Shown piece after piece: positions 34,801 through 39,711 of a stretch of DNA of 64,000 nt. Position 1 is the stretch's first letter. Every line of letters starts with the position of its first letter. The DNA lies in the NCBI GenBank assembly GCA_025642065.1, contig JAODUP010000227.1, forward strand, positions 62,001 through 126,000, given 5' to 3'. The position numbers and the translations under genes are program-made. Origin of the DNA: Paralvinella palmiformis (Eukaryota; Annelida; Polychaeta; Terebellida; Alvinellidae). The notes under the pieces are model-generated. The model saw only the letters and a program-made list of their open reading frames with translations, was not told where the DNA came from and did no database searches.

Positions 34801-36996
34801 TACAATTTCTGTTGTTGCTGAGTTTTAAGCATATTCCAGTTGTTCGGTAAAATAATAAATGCCCATCTCTTTCCCATTGACTAGAATATGACAAAAAAAA
34901 AAGCATATTTATAATAAAAACAACTCTTATCTAATTAGACAGACACATTAAAACAGGAATTAGGCACTTATTAAATACTTTTTACTATACACTGCACACA
35001 CTGGAGCTGCTAAAATATGTGAGTTTCCACACAGGCTAACTGTTAAAAGTTTCAATATTTATGACTTTTTGACAACGTGGCATATTAAAGGGACAGTCCA
35101 CCCTCAGAAAATATTTTTTAAATATGTAATGCTTAGAAAAGTAACCAAAAATTCTATAAAAATAATCACAAAATATACCTGATATCATAGCTATAGGGAA
35201 ATAATCCAAATTACTGGAGGGCCGCCATTACTGCTGCACCGGAAGCCAGATTTGAAGGCAGGAAAGAGAAAACTGAAATATTCTGACATCACATCGGCAC
35301 CTCTAGACTGAAGCGGATTATAATTTCTCTTGAGCATTAATTTCTGAGTCATTTTGAATCATCTTCCTCTTGGCTCAAACTGATATGGTTGTATGTCATT
35401 CATGATGTAATTTTAACAAGATAATGTTGTTTAGTTCTGGAATAATTCTTTACTCACACTTGTTTACATGCTTTTGTACAGGCTCTACAGACTTCAGGTC
35501 AACCGGATACACTGAAGTGTCAGCATATAGAAGCTTCCGGTCTCTGTCTAGTTTCAAAATGGCGGGTGCCCACAGGCCATTACAAAATTATTAATAAGCA
35601 CTTTGAACTGGATTATTTAATATGTGGGTCATTGTTTACACATTTTGACATTATTTATGATATTTGCGAGTATAGCTGTATTAGTCCATTAAATTTGAAA
35701 TGAAGGTCGACTATCCCTTTAATATATTAGGAGTTTTTTCCCATATGAAGTGAAATAATTTGACACAATTCGTAATAAAGGCTGCCACATTAAAACAAAC
35801 AAAAAAAGCTAGTTTATGACAAAAATACACAGATTGCATCATCAGAAACTGGATCAAATATCACACAGACGCATTAGAACAATTAATACATACCCATCTA
35901 ATGTCATGATCTATTAGCTGGATTCTCTTGTTCTCACACCAAGCTCTTAAAGCAGGCAGCACCTAAATAGTTAGAGATGCATAGTTATCAATAAGTCAAC
36001 AGGTTGGAAAATATTAAATTTCTAGCTAGTCCTCATTCACAATAAAGTATCTTAATTTGTGTAATAAACAGAGAATGTAGATGAAAATACTCAATTAATA
36101 GATTATTCAAAATAAATTACAATTTACAACCAATATCAATACATAACAAAGTTATTTAATTTTCGATCTTTTCTAAACAACTTCCTCTGTACATGCCACA
36201 TACTTACTGAGTGTATATCGCAATGAGATTATTTTATTATTAATTTCTGGTACCTATACAGTGATACATGACATTATTATGACTGCTTTGTTATGCGACA
36301 CCTTCAAGACAATACAACATTGTAAAGACCCCTTCAACTATGAGGAAGGCGTGGTGTATCTAATTATGCTTGGAATTGGATACGCTTAGCAACGATGTGT
36401 TGTCTGTAGCATTGGCTACGTATCACTGAGAAGAGATACTGTTATTCATTCAGTCTAATATACAGCCGTGTTTGAGAGGGGCGTGATCTAATTCTCATTA
36501 CACAATGGCATAACCAGGTATTTTCATTAGTCAATTATAATATAGTAGATAAGACTTCATATTGAATATTTGTTGTTTTTCTTAAAACTATATTGTTAAA
36601 CAGATGACTAAATTAATAATTCATGCTATCCCCAATACAAATGTATTCAGGGCATACAATTGTTTACATGTTAACCACATACAAAAATAGTAAAATAAAC
36701 ACATCTCAGAGTTTCGTCCTTATCTGAGACATATTATAGACAGAAAGATATTTCTCCTCATGGCAAGGAAGAAATACCTTTCTCTGGAGAAGAAAGCCAA
36801 CCTATATATATATATATATATATTAATTATGATTGCTATAACTTATATCACTTAAGTTAGAAAGGTTATAACTATACAACTACAAGGCATGCGATTTTAG
36901 CTAAAACATTATAAACTGTACCATTTTATGAAGTGTTTCATATTCTTTCCACATATCTCCATGATGAGACACAGTAAATAGAAGAACAGTATTCAT
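5340..36996 (-). CDS. NACHT-TPR STAND NTPase, 22 coding exons (nephrocystin-3/TTC41-like)
   Basis: Exons: 36996-36922, 35962-35894, 34683-34586, 32509-32376, 32158-32028, 29802-29707, 25824-25675, 24222-24083, 20497-20386, 19647-19540, 18939-18766, 17645-17458, 16843-16677, 14191-14011, 13730-13610, 13441-13313, 12687-12569, 10655-10523, 10413-10297, 8171-8025, 7530-7450, 6509-5340. Total 3840 nt, 1279 residues. What is seen: all introns GT/AG, all phases consistent, no internal stops. Domains: DUF4062-like about 1-200; NACHT with Walker A GEAGTGKSS at 269-277 and Walker B LVLIVD at 362-367; helical and winged-helix region about 430-650; TPR-like helices about 690-960; acidic tail 975-1279. 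Known for the family: STAND ATPases act as nucleotide-driven switches that oligomerise on a signal read by C-terminal repeats. Nephrocystin-3 is ciliary; relatives are poorly studied. Inferred: cytosolic or ciliary scaffold/sensor; there is no signal peptide or membrane segment. The start is the first ATG in exon 1, but the frame is open upstream to the acceptor at 37018, so a further 5' exon may extend it. Confidence 0.85.
5826..5940 (-). repeat. Coding 36-bp tandem repeat, three copies plus a partial
   Basis: Three nearly identical 36-bp units encode NNQDALTTEGTV, followed by a partial unit NNQDAPDTQE. The length is a multiple of three, so copy number can vary without a frameshift. Confidence 0.85.
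7450..7530 (-). CDS. NACHT-TPR gene exon 21
   Basis: A 27-codon exon reading LKDVGHYAEALMTKG, a canonical TPR A-to-B turn. Phase 0 both ends; acceptor TCGCAG, donor AAG|GTAATA. Confidence 0.85.
7846..7882. repeat. (CA)n microsatellite
   Basis: Dinucleotide CA repeat with interruptions, in the intron between exons 20 and 21. Confidence 0.9.
8025..8171 (-). CDS. NACHT-TPR gene exon 20
   Basis: Encodes LKLALSLMKLAFSLESW, then an acidic loop, then HIDQALGIFKE: the two helices of a TPR-like unit. Phase 0 both ends; acceptor TTTTCAG, donor GAG|GTAACT. Confidence 0.85.
8565..8634. repeat. (TA)n / (CATA)n microsatellite
   Basis: About 40 bp of TA repeats followed by CATA and CACA units, in the intron between exons 19 and 20. 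Confidence 0.9.
9363..9946. mobile_element. TTAA-flanked MITE, copy 1
   Basis: Begins TTAA-AAGGACAGTCCACC and ends GGTGGACTATCCTT-TTAA. The ends are inverted repeats and are flanked by TTAA, the target duplication typical of piggyBac-type elements. About 580 bp, no ORF. A second copy lies at 35085-35722; the two align across most of their length with point differences and small indels. Confidence 0.75.
9978..10023. repeat. (TA)n microsatellite
   Basis: TA repeat just beyond the MITE at 9363-9946, in the same intron. Confidence 0.9.
10297..10413 (-). CDS. NACHT-TPR gene exon 19
   Basis: A helical 39-codon exon ending with ARKSIEIRKGFTGDSHK; the helix-loop then G-x-x-H resembles a TPR B helix. 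Phase 0 both ends; acceptor CTTACAG, donor AAG|GTAATT. Confidence 0.83.
10523..10655 (-). CDS. NACHT-TPR gene exon 18
   Basis: Contains LQAGKYTESLELSKTVI, with the G-x-Y-x2-S/A-L pattern of a TPR. Acceptor TTCCAG, donor GAG|GTAATG, phase 0. Confidence 0.85.
10872..10929. repeat. Perfect 29-bp tandem duplication
   Basis: The 29-bp unit starting TAAAGTGTTTAAAGATGG occurs twice in direct succession with no difference, so the duplication is recent. It is intronic. Confidence 0.9.
10930..12568. other. Intron between exons 17 and 18, nothing recognised
   Basis: AT-rich intron sequence. I found no transposon ends, reverse transcriptase motifs or extra splice-bounded exons here. Confidence 0.4.
12569..12687 (-). 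CDS. NACHT-TPR gene exon 17
   Basis: A pair of amphipathic helices (AGGRDKMIPCYSEVLTELE then AGRYELIARIY), the start of the TPR-like superhelix. Acceptor TATCAG, donor TA|GTAAGT, phase 2. Confidence 0.85.
13022..13300. repeat. Compound microsatellite cluster (CA)n, (TA)n, (GA)n
   Basis: (AC)n with (AT)n at 13022-13110, then about 44 bp of (TA)n and about 45 bp of (GA)n with GACA units at 13208-13300. On the gene strand the block starts about 15 bases after the donor of exon 16 as a CT-rich tract. Confidence 0.9.
13313..13441 (-). CDS. NACHT-TPR gene exon 16
   Basis: Reads EYLYHLCQ and LLLNYWRK, matching the E-L/Y-x-Y-H-L and L-L-x-Y-W-R motifs before TPRs in nephrocystin-3-like proteins. 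Donor AAG|GTATCT; a long pyrimidine and (TA)n tract begins within about 15 bases downstream in the intron. Confidence 0.88.
13610..13730 (-). CDS. NACHT-TPR gene exon 15
   Basis: Reads YFQTGREN then WHHQLADYFEHC, the W-H-x2-L-A-x-Y-F helix, ending NNRKTE. Acceptor CTCCAG, donor GAG|GTATTA, phase 0. Confidence 0.88.
14011..14191 (-). CDS. NACHT-TPR gene exon 14
   Basis: Contains EEQWSEIYSALRPYL and RLRFYHRAFGKAV; the F-Y-H-R-x-F/L motif is typical of this family. Acceptor TATCTAG, donor AG|GTCAGG, phase 2. The intron before it carries a CR1-type LINE relic. Confidence 0.88.
14515..15240 (+). mobile_element. CR1-type LINE reverse transcriptase relic, in intron
   Basis: Plus-strand frames, broken by stops and shifts, read NQSQNKSCDLDPLPVGLLKK (RT N-terminal block), then MFDLSPAFDVIDH (the D-L-S-x-A-F-D-x-I-D-H motif), then LHFGMP followed by a stop and GSIF (degraded G-V-P-Q-G-S-x-L), then MYTKPIDKIINRHKS. 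This is the order of a CR1/jockey-like RT. It lies antisense to the NACHT-TPR gene, between exons 13 and 14. The tail was not located. Confidence 0.7.
16677..16843 (-). CDS. NACHT-TPR gene exon 13
   Basis: Reads LLDMVLERLEHHHG then VSVSGLLESELRLLL, a winged-helix-like segment with the S-x-x-G-L-x-E-x-E-L signature of STAND proteins. Acceptor TTTCAG, donor G|GTAAGC, phase 1. Confidence 0.88.
17458..17645 (-). CDS. NACHT-TPR gene exon 12
   Basis: Encodes a helix (MVTEILSRCNRRL) followed by NPLWLSLAAEEL, the N-P-L-W/Y-L motif of the helical domain after NACHT. Acceptor TTGGTAG, donor GA|GTAAGT, phase 2. Confidence 0.9.
18766..18939 (-). CDS. NACHT-TPR gene exon 11
   Basis: Contains SWLPRKLAPNIRCILSM, the W-L-P-x3-P-x-N-x-R-x-I-x-S strand carrying the sensor region of NACHT NTPases, then the LMPLHFDD linker. 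Acceptor TTTGCAG, donor AAG|GTTTGC, phase 0. Confidence 0.9.
19540..19647 (-). CDS. NACHT-TPR gene exon 10 (Walker B)
   Basis: Ends with LVLIVDAVNQ: four hydrophobics then Asp, the Walker B strand, with the A-x-N-Q that follows it in this subfamily. Donor CAG|GTTAGA, phase 0. Confidence 0.92.
19845..19888. repeat. (TA)n microsatellite
   Basis: TA repeat of about 40 bp in the intron between exons 9 and 10. Confidence 0.9.
20386..20497 (-). CDS. NACHT-TPR gene exon 9
   Basis: Reads FVGATPGSTELILMLKRL, the H/F-x-G-x-T-x-x-S-T-x3-V-L-x-R-L strand-helix that follows the P-loop helix in nephrocystin-3-like NACHT domains. Acceptor CTGCAG, donor GTG|GTAAGT, phase 0. Confidence 0.9.
20841..20970 (-). 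mobile_element. Old SINE copy, ATC-tailed tRNA-SINE family
   Basis: Reverse-oriented, diverged copy. On the minus strand a tRNA-like head with B box GGGTTCAAATCCC leads into TTTCACTTCACCTCATTACC, as in the copy at 63138. The 3' tail is missing. Confidence 0.5.
21399..21975. mobile_element. Diverged partial copy of the 60561-61617 TIR element
   Basis: Starts ACGAAACAGTTAACATTCAT followed by TTTCAGGACTAATA, matching the left end of the element at 60561. It also shares GCATCATCCAGTTATAACAATG, ACAAATATTACA, GTTAGTAAGTTAGG and TATTATTGTTGGATTTTGAG in the same order. It is shorter, with internal deletions, and its right terminus is not clear. Confidence 0.55.
22320..22765 (+). pseudogene. Possible Tigger/pogo transposase C-terminal relic
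   Basis: The plus strand reads LMTPEEFTAADNDVP, a stop, then TEEFLNDREDNLIVGFVE and VDETENYEPKCLNQ. This resembles the acidic C-terminal tails of Tigger/jerky transposases (E-E-F-x3-D-x-D-V-P then a D-x-E-I element). It has stops and no DDE core nearby, so the assignment is tentative. Confidence 0.35.
22985..23545 (-). mobile_element. RTE-like LINE reverse transcriptase relic
   Basis: Minus-strand frames read MLFNSILRTGQFPDI, IITQLHKKGSRNEDGNYRG, ISMLNRLGKIFTKVLNNRL, QWAYGCCQSTCDNMFSLYK and FMDFSQTSE, then LWYKLITVDGICG. These are the ordered RT blocks (H-K-K-G-x-N-Y-R-G-I, L-G-K-x-F-x3-L-x2-R-L, T-x-D-N-x-F) of an RTE-type or related LINE. Stops interrupt it. It lies in the intron between exons 8 and 9, on the same strand as the gene. 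Confidence 0.7.
23714..23797 (-). mobile_element. SINE 3' end with ATC tail
   Basis: The minus strand reads CTATTTAGCCTACCATGCG, then GTGGCCGTAAAACACCAATC, then (ATC)n. This is the 3' half and tail of the SINE family best seen at 63138-63304. Confidence 0.6.
24083..24222 (-). CDS. NACHT-TPR gene exon 8 (Walker A)
   Basis: Contains VPLLLLGEAGTGKSS, a complete P-loop (G-x4-G-K-S/T), preceded by LEEYIQ as in NACHT families. Acceptor CTGTAG, donor CA|GTAAGT, phase 2. Confidence 0.92.
24772..25600 (-). mobile_element. Tigger/pogo-type transposon relic
   Basis: The left end TACCGTAAATACTCGTGTAT followed by GGTCAATTTTTGACC matches the ends of the element at 28142-29051. Inside, the minus strand encodes pieces such as SLPQPLDV (the L-Q-P-L-D motif of pogo/Tigger transposases) and EVDKNGYVDYYANSPATHEI, and SVWGSFFPDDEN near the C-terminus. 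Frameshifts and stops throughout. The right end was not found. Confidence 0.55.
25675..25824 (-). CDS. NACHT-TPR gene exon 7 (linker helix before NACHT)
   Basis: A 150-nt phase 0-0 exon between acceptor CTAACAG and donor CAG|GTAAGT. It encodes a charged helix beginning VLRYIQQRIEDEHRG and ending with HWYNQEMVVRQLSTKVTG, like the W-x2-E-x3-R linker before NACHT in relatives. A longer ORF on the opposite strand over the same bases (25654-25965) is a shadow. Being a multiple of three, this exon could be skipped without breaking the frame. Confidence 0.8.
25976..28140. other. Intron between exons 6 and 7, mostly unrecognised
   Basis: AT-rich. It has a C homopolymer near 26317 and a stretch at 27640-27840 with GTGTATAATGTGCACC and GGGTTATACACCAT, resembling fragments of Tigger-type termini. 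No exon was seen. Confidence 0.35.
28142..29051. mobile_element. Non-autonomous Tigger-like element with internal duplication
   Basis: Ends CTATCATATATACTCATGTA and the inverse CACGAGTATATATGGTAG form inverted repeats of about 28 bp. There is no ORF. A block of about 240 bp inside is present twice: the stretch with TTTTCACCAAACTGTTATT and CTCACAAACATG near 28340 recurs near 28570, and AGGCATGTTTGTG near 28485 recurs near 28757. Confidence 0.65.
29330..29640. repeat. Fragment related to the 24.8-25.6 kb Tigger relic
   Basis: The stretch near 29395-29500 (GATCTTTTTGCGGACCGTAG then GAGCAAAATCTGTATC) matches in inverse orientation 25185-25265. Nearby, GACATTTTTCTGGTCAACA occurs twice (29560 and 29612). 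Confidence 0.5.
29707..29802 (-). CDS. NACHT-TPR gene exon 6
   Basis: Reads EHRVFHYSYDKVQ then a helix ending INKTIFKK, the end of the N-terminal domain. Acceptor TTTTCAG, donor AAG|GTAAGC, phase 0 both ends. The next intron is about 3.9 kb. Confidence 0.8.
31048..31324. mobile_element. hAT-like MITE with CAGGGTTC ends
   Basis: Starts CAGGGTTCATACAC and ends GTGCGAACCCTG, imperfect inverted repeats. The interior is built of repeated CCAGGAC and AAGGACC words. CAG...CTG ends with this sequence suggest a short hAT-type element. The flanking 8 bp do not match. A 116-codon minus ORF over it has no motif. Confidence 0.6.
32028..32158 (-). CDS. NACHT-TPR gene exon 5
   Basis: Encodes AIVLLRDDQFLDELG with one base borrowed from exon 4, the L-x-R-D strand after Y-R-x-D-N-P-N, then a basic helix. 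Acceptor TTTCAG, donor CCA|GTGAGT, phase 0. Confidence 0.8.
32376..32509 (-). CDS. NACHT-TPR gene exon 4
   Basis: Contains LGLVPMWGEAPDDV and YGAYREDNPN. The position where DUF4062 proteins usually carry a T-E-x-E motif reads SDQVD, so acidic catalytic-like residues are changed. Acceptor TATACAG, donor G|GTACGT, leaving phase 1. Confidence 0.85.
32745..32828. repeat. 42-bp tandem duplication
   Basis: Two copies of a 42-bp unit beginning CAAAATCACCAGATCATC differ at one base (ACAGCAG against ACTGCAG). It is in the intron between exons 3 and 4. Confidence 0.9.
33254..33441 (-). mobile_element. SINE copy, ATC-tailed tRNA-SINE family
   Basis: The minus strand begins with a tRNA-like head (GGTAGCACATTGGACCACAG and a B box AGTTCGAATCTTGG), then TTTGACTTCGCTTCATTACT and TTTGGAGGTCGCTCGGCCCA, and ends GGCCGTAAAATATCAATCAC. 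Nearly full length. Confidence 0.7.
33945..34262 (-). mobile_element. Second SINE family with a LINE-like 3' tail
   Basis: On the minus strand, a tRNA-like promoter segment with B box GGGTTCAAGTCCC is followed by a central domain of about 170 bp. A 3' portion of about 105 bp ends in an ATT-rich tail. That last portion matches the 3' end of the LINE fragment at 46980-47095 (shared words GAGCTCGATTCTTTTCAAGG and AGAAGTTTTGTAA). Sharing a 3' tail with a LINE is how SINEs recruit LINE reverse transcriptase. Confidence 0.65.
34586..34683 (-). CDS. NACHT-TPR gene exon 3
   Basis: Starts GGPMLKET and includes GEMPFFINLT, the hydrophobic strand that follows the D-x-R-W-G motif in DUF4062 domains. Acceptor TTTCAG, donor TG|GTAAGT, leaving a phase 2 junction into exon 4. 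Confidence 0.85.
35085..35722. mobile_element. TTAA-flanked MITE, copy 2
   Basis: TTAA-AGGGACAGTCCACC at the left and CGACTATCCCT-TTAA at the right. Full-length homologue of the element at 9363-9946 in the same orientation; longer, through an extra segment near 35105-35150 and another near 35425-35455. Confidence 0.75.
35894..35962 (-). CDS. NACHT-TPR gene exon 2
   Basis: Contains VLPALRAWC and RIQLIDHDIRW, the P-x-L-R-x-W-C and D-x-D-x-R-W-G signatures of DUF4062 domains (the G is supplied by exon 3). Phase 0 at both ends; donor TGG|GTATGT. Confidence 0.85.
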
Positions 36997-37017
36997 GGTG
37001 CAGGTTGCCTTAGAAAC
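36922..37017 (-). CDS. NACHT-TPR gene exon 1 (first coding exon)
   Basis: Acceptor CTCTTTAG precedes 37017, so a 5' exon exists upstream. The ATG is at 36996. It reads LLFTVSHHGDMWKEY, the first strand and helix of the DUF4062-like domain, where family members usually have a V-F-I-S-S-T-x-x-D-M motif; here only the shape and the D-M are kept. Donor ATG|GTACAG, phase 0. The seven codons before the ATG are open. Confidence 0.75.
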
Positions 37018-38795
37018 CTAAAGAGAATCAGAATTATAACTCTTTATAATATAATAAACACACTAGTAGTAGTAAGCAGACATGGAGTCAATTCAATTCT
37101 GGATCTGAAATTAATTATTTAAAAAAAAGGAATTGGAACTGCTAAATTTTGAATTGCAATTTCATCCATGACAATCCTACTTGGAATATAAACTAGTCAG
37201 AGTAAGTATTCCAAGTAGGTACTTGGAGTACTTGCTCATGGTAAAAAGAGTCAGTAAAAAAAGGAATTGGAATTGATACATTTGGATTTGGAAAATGTGA
37301 TGAGGAATTGACAAAATGGAATTCACCCCATGTCTGGTGGTACTAATTACAAATATGAAAGTAAATGATCTAGAACTATCAGTTGTATGATAGAAAATTA
37401 TCATCTAGATCTTCACCAATAAGTTAGCAAGTCACTTAAATAATTTACATTCAGATTATTATTTAAACAGTAAATGAAGTTCACTGACAAAAGTGGCCTT
37501 TGGAAAAAACGGAAATTGGTAACACAAGCAATACACATTAATCAAGTCCTCCCCCGACCGTAAACAAAAAATATTATCATCAATATAGGGGATTTATAAA
37601 AATAACCAAATGATGCTGCCATACTGGCATGCTACTGGCAGTCCCTGTTTTACGAACAACTGATGGGAGATGGAAAAATGGTGGCCAGGAGCACTGAGGT
37701 TAAGGAGCTGTCAGTTGGCTAGAAATTGACTAAATACCTCGATTTTTAGACCTATCTTGCAAAATTTGAGGCGCCCACTTACACTAAATTCACCAAAGAT
37801 GACTGTCGCATGTGCCATTAGCCGAAAAACAGCATTGTGACAGCTAGGAAACAATAAATTAGCAGACCATAACTTCATAATGTTCAAGCATTAACTTAAG
37901 CCTATGACAGGAATTGAGGAGACTTGACAGCTATATAAAAAATATATGCTGACAGGATCACAAACATGGAATTATCCAATCAATAAGACTTATTGTTTTA
38001 TACTGTTATAGAGATCTACATATTCAATATTGAATATCAAATATGTAGATCTATTATTGAACAAATAACTTTTGTATGTTAATGATAGATTTACAGAGTG
38101 GTAATGTACAAGTAGATCTACAAAACTTTCAACAGACAGTCAACAGTACAAGCCTAATGATCCCACTCGGTTGCTGAGTCAGGTAGATCTACTACCCGAG
38201 GCTAAGTCTGAGTACTGTCCTAACATACATCATAAACATGGCTACAACTTTAGCACAACATTGCTTGCTCGAAATTCGGGGAGAATTCCCAGGCTGTCGC
38301 TTAATCCCAGGCTGTCGCTTACAATCAGCACAACATTCGCTTATTCAACAAATCTTACAGTTACTGGGTTAGATCTACTAATCATGATCTACTCATCTGA
38401 CATCTAGAATTAGATCTACTTATCTAGAGTCTAGACTAGATCTAGAAGTAGAAGGTAAAAGCTAAAAAGGGTATCAACTGACCACGTAATATCTCACATA
38501 ACATCTATTATTCTGGCAGAAACAGCAATGTAACAATATTTTACCTTGAAGTTACTCGAAGTATTACGCTTCAAAGAAATAAAGTTAATTTTTATTTGTG
38601 AGTTACATAATAAGGTAATCAAACAGCAGCTCAAGTAAAGAACACCGTAAACATTATTACTGCCATCTGGCGAACGAAAACCTGACGTTGGTACAACTAT
38701 ATACCATAATAATTTATCAATCCTTTTTACCATCCACATTTGAGAAATTAAGTTATAACATGTGGTCCACTACGAATACGAAATAACGATATTAT
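37018..38795. other. 5' region of the NACHT-TPR gene, no clear exon
   Basis: A 5' UTR exon must lie upstream of 37018, because exon 1 has an acceptor, but I could not pick it out. No TATA or initiator could be assigned. It contains the AGATCT cluster described separately. Confidence 0.4.
38010..38445. repeat. Cluster of AGATCT-centred repeats
   Basis: AGATCT occurs at least seven times in about 430 bp, often as TAGATCTAC. The first two flank an inverted repeat (AGATCTACATATTCAATATT and its complement at 38012-38053). A 19-bp tandem pair near 38286 (CCCAGGCTGTCGCTTA) is also present. Confidence 0.7.
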
Positions 38796-38796
38796 T

Positions 38797-39015
38797 ATTA
38801 TATTAGCTGTGCTGGTCGATAACGCAGCTTTCAACAGGATTTGTAAAGAAGCCACGAAGATCGCAAAAATAGATGTATTGAGTATGGATGATATGCTTGT
38901 TAAATATGTCCCCAAGAAAGTTAAGTGTGTTGTGTCCATGGGAATTAATTCACTTGATAAGCATATTTCCCTCATATATATCAAGAACAAGGCTAAGAGC
39001 CTAATTACCATGTAA
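38797..39015 (+). CDS. Unrecognised short ORF, coding-like
   Basis: An open frame of about 72 codons preceded by a TTATATTAG acceptor-like site. It has protein-like composition: NAAFNRICKEATKIAKIDVL, then SMDDMLVKYVPKKVK, ending KNKAKSLITM and a TAA. No domain recognised. It could be a fragment of a decayed gene or element. The overlapping 99-codon minus ORF is probably its shadow. Confidence 0.25.
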   Translation: MILAVLVDNAAFNRICKEATKIAKIDVLSMDDMLVKYVPKKVKCVVSMGINSLDKHISLIYIKNKAKSLITM

Positions 39016-39094
39016 AACTCAGAGGAATAGGAAATCTTTTGTCCCAAACTCGATTCATTTGTTCAACACATATTGCGTTATAAATACTACTTAT

Positions 39095-39204
39095 GGGGCA
39101 CCTCCGGGGTCTAGCGGTAGCGTGTTGGACCACATATCACTACCACCGGTGTTCGAATCCAGACGTGAGCATATCTGAAGGTTGTTTCATCTTTGACTTT
39201 GCAA
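39095..39204 (+). mobile_element. SINE head, truncated
   Basis: Reads GTCTAGCGGTAGCGTGTTGG (A-box region) and GGTGTTCGAATCCAG (B box), then TTTCATCTTTGACTTTGC, where homology to the family stops abruptly. The 3' half and tail are absent. The break is next to the left end of the proposed MULE. Confidence 0.7.
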
Positions 39205-39384
39205 TCATACCGCTAAACGGTTTCTCGACATTTCGTAACCAAACCGTTTCATACCATACCGTTTTGTAACCAGAAGGATGCCACTTCGTAACCACAAGCA
39301 TATCAATTCGTACCGAAGTGCATGCCACTTCGTACCCATGTTTTCATTAATTAAATACTAAATTATATAATGCTATCGTCACTG

Positions 39385-39540
39385 TTATGTTTAGGTGCAC
39401 ATAAACAAAAGCACAGTGGTCATCTTAGAACGGTACAACAGAACTGTTTATTCTCAAGATACATAGACTGATGTGTACACTCATGGCAGTTGGCCACTAC
39501 AACATATGATTGTTTATAAGTAACATACATTACTCTGTCC
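39385..39540 (-). mobile_element. Candidate 3' LTR of the gypsy element at 39.7-41.2 kb
   Basis: Downstream of the integrase end on the minus strand is a segment with AATAAA in the middle and an ACATAACA end near 39388. The left end of the LTR is not certain and no second LTR was found. Confidence 0.3.
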
Positions 39541-39711
39541 ACACCTAATGTAAAAGTTAATTAAACATTAATTTTGCATTATACAAAAAATGATACTTAT
39601 AACTAGACAAATAAATATGTTTCTTTTTTCAAGACTATGCTAACTATTGTAAAAGTAATCAAACATTACATAACCTGAACACATGCACAACAAAATGTCT
39701 GAGAAATTACA

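Noticed and set aside
38748..39047. 99-codon hydrophobic minus-strand ORF
   Set aside because: It overlaps the more protein-like plus-strand frame and has the composition of an antisense shadow.
39099..39175. tRNA gene
   Set aside because: A and B boxes are present, but the acceptor stem cannot be formed and the sequence continues into the SINE core.
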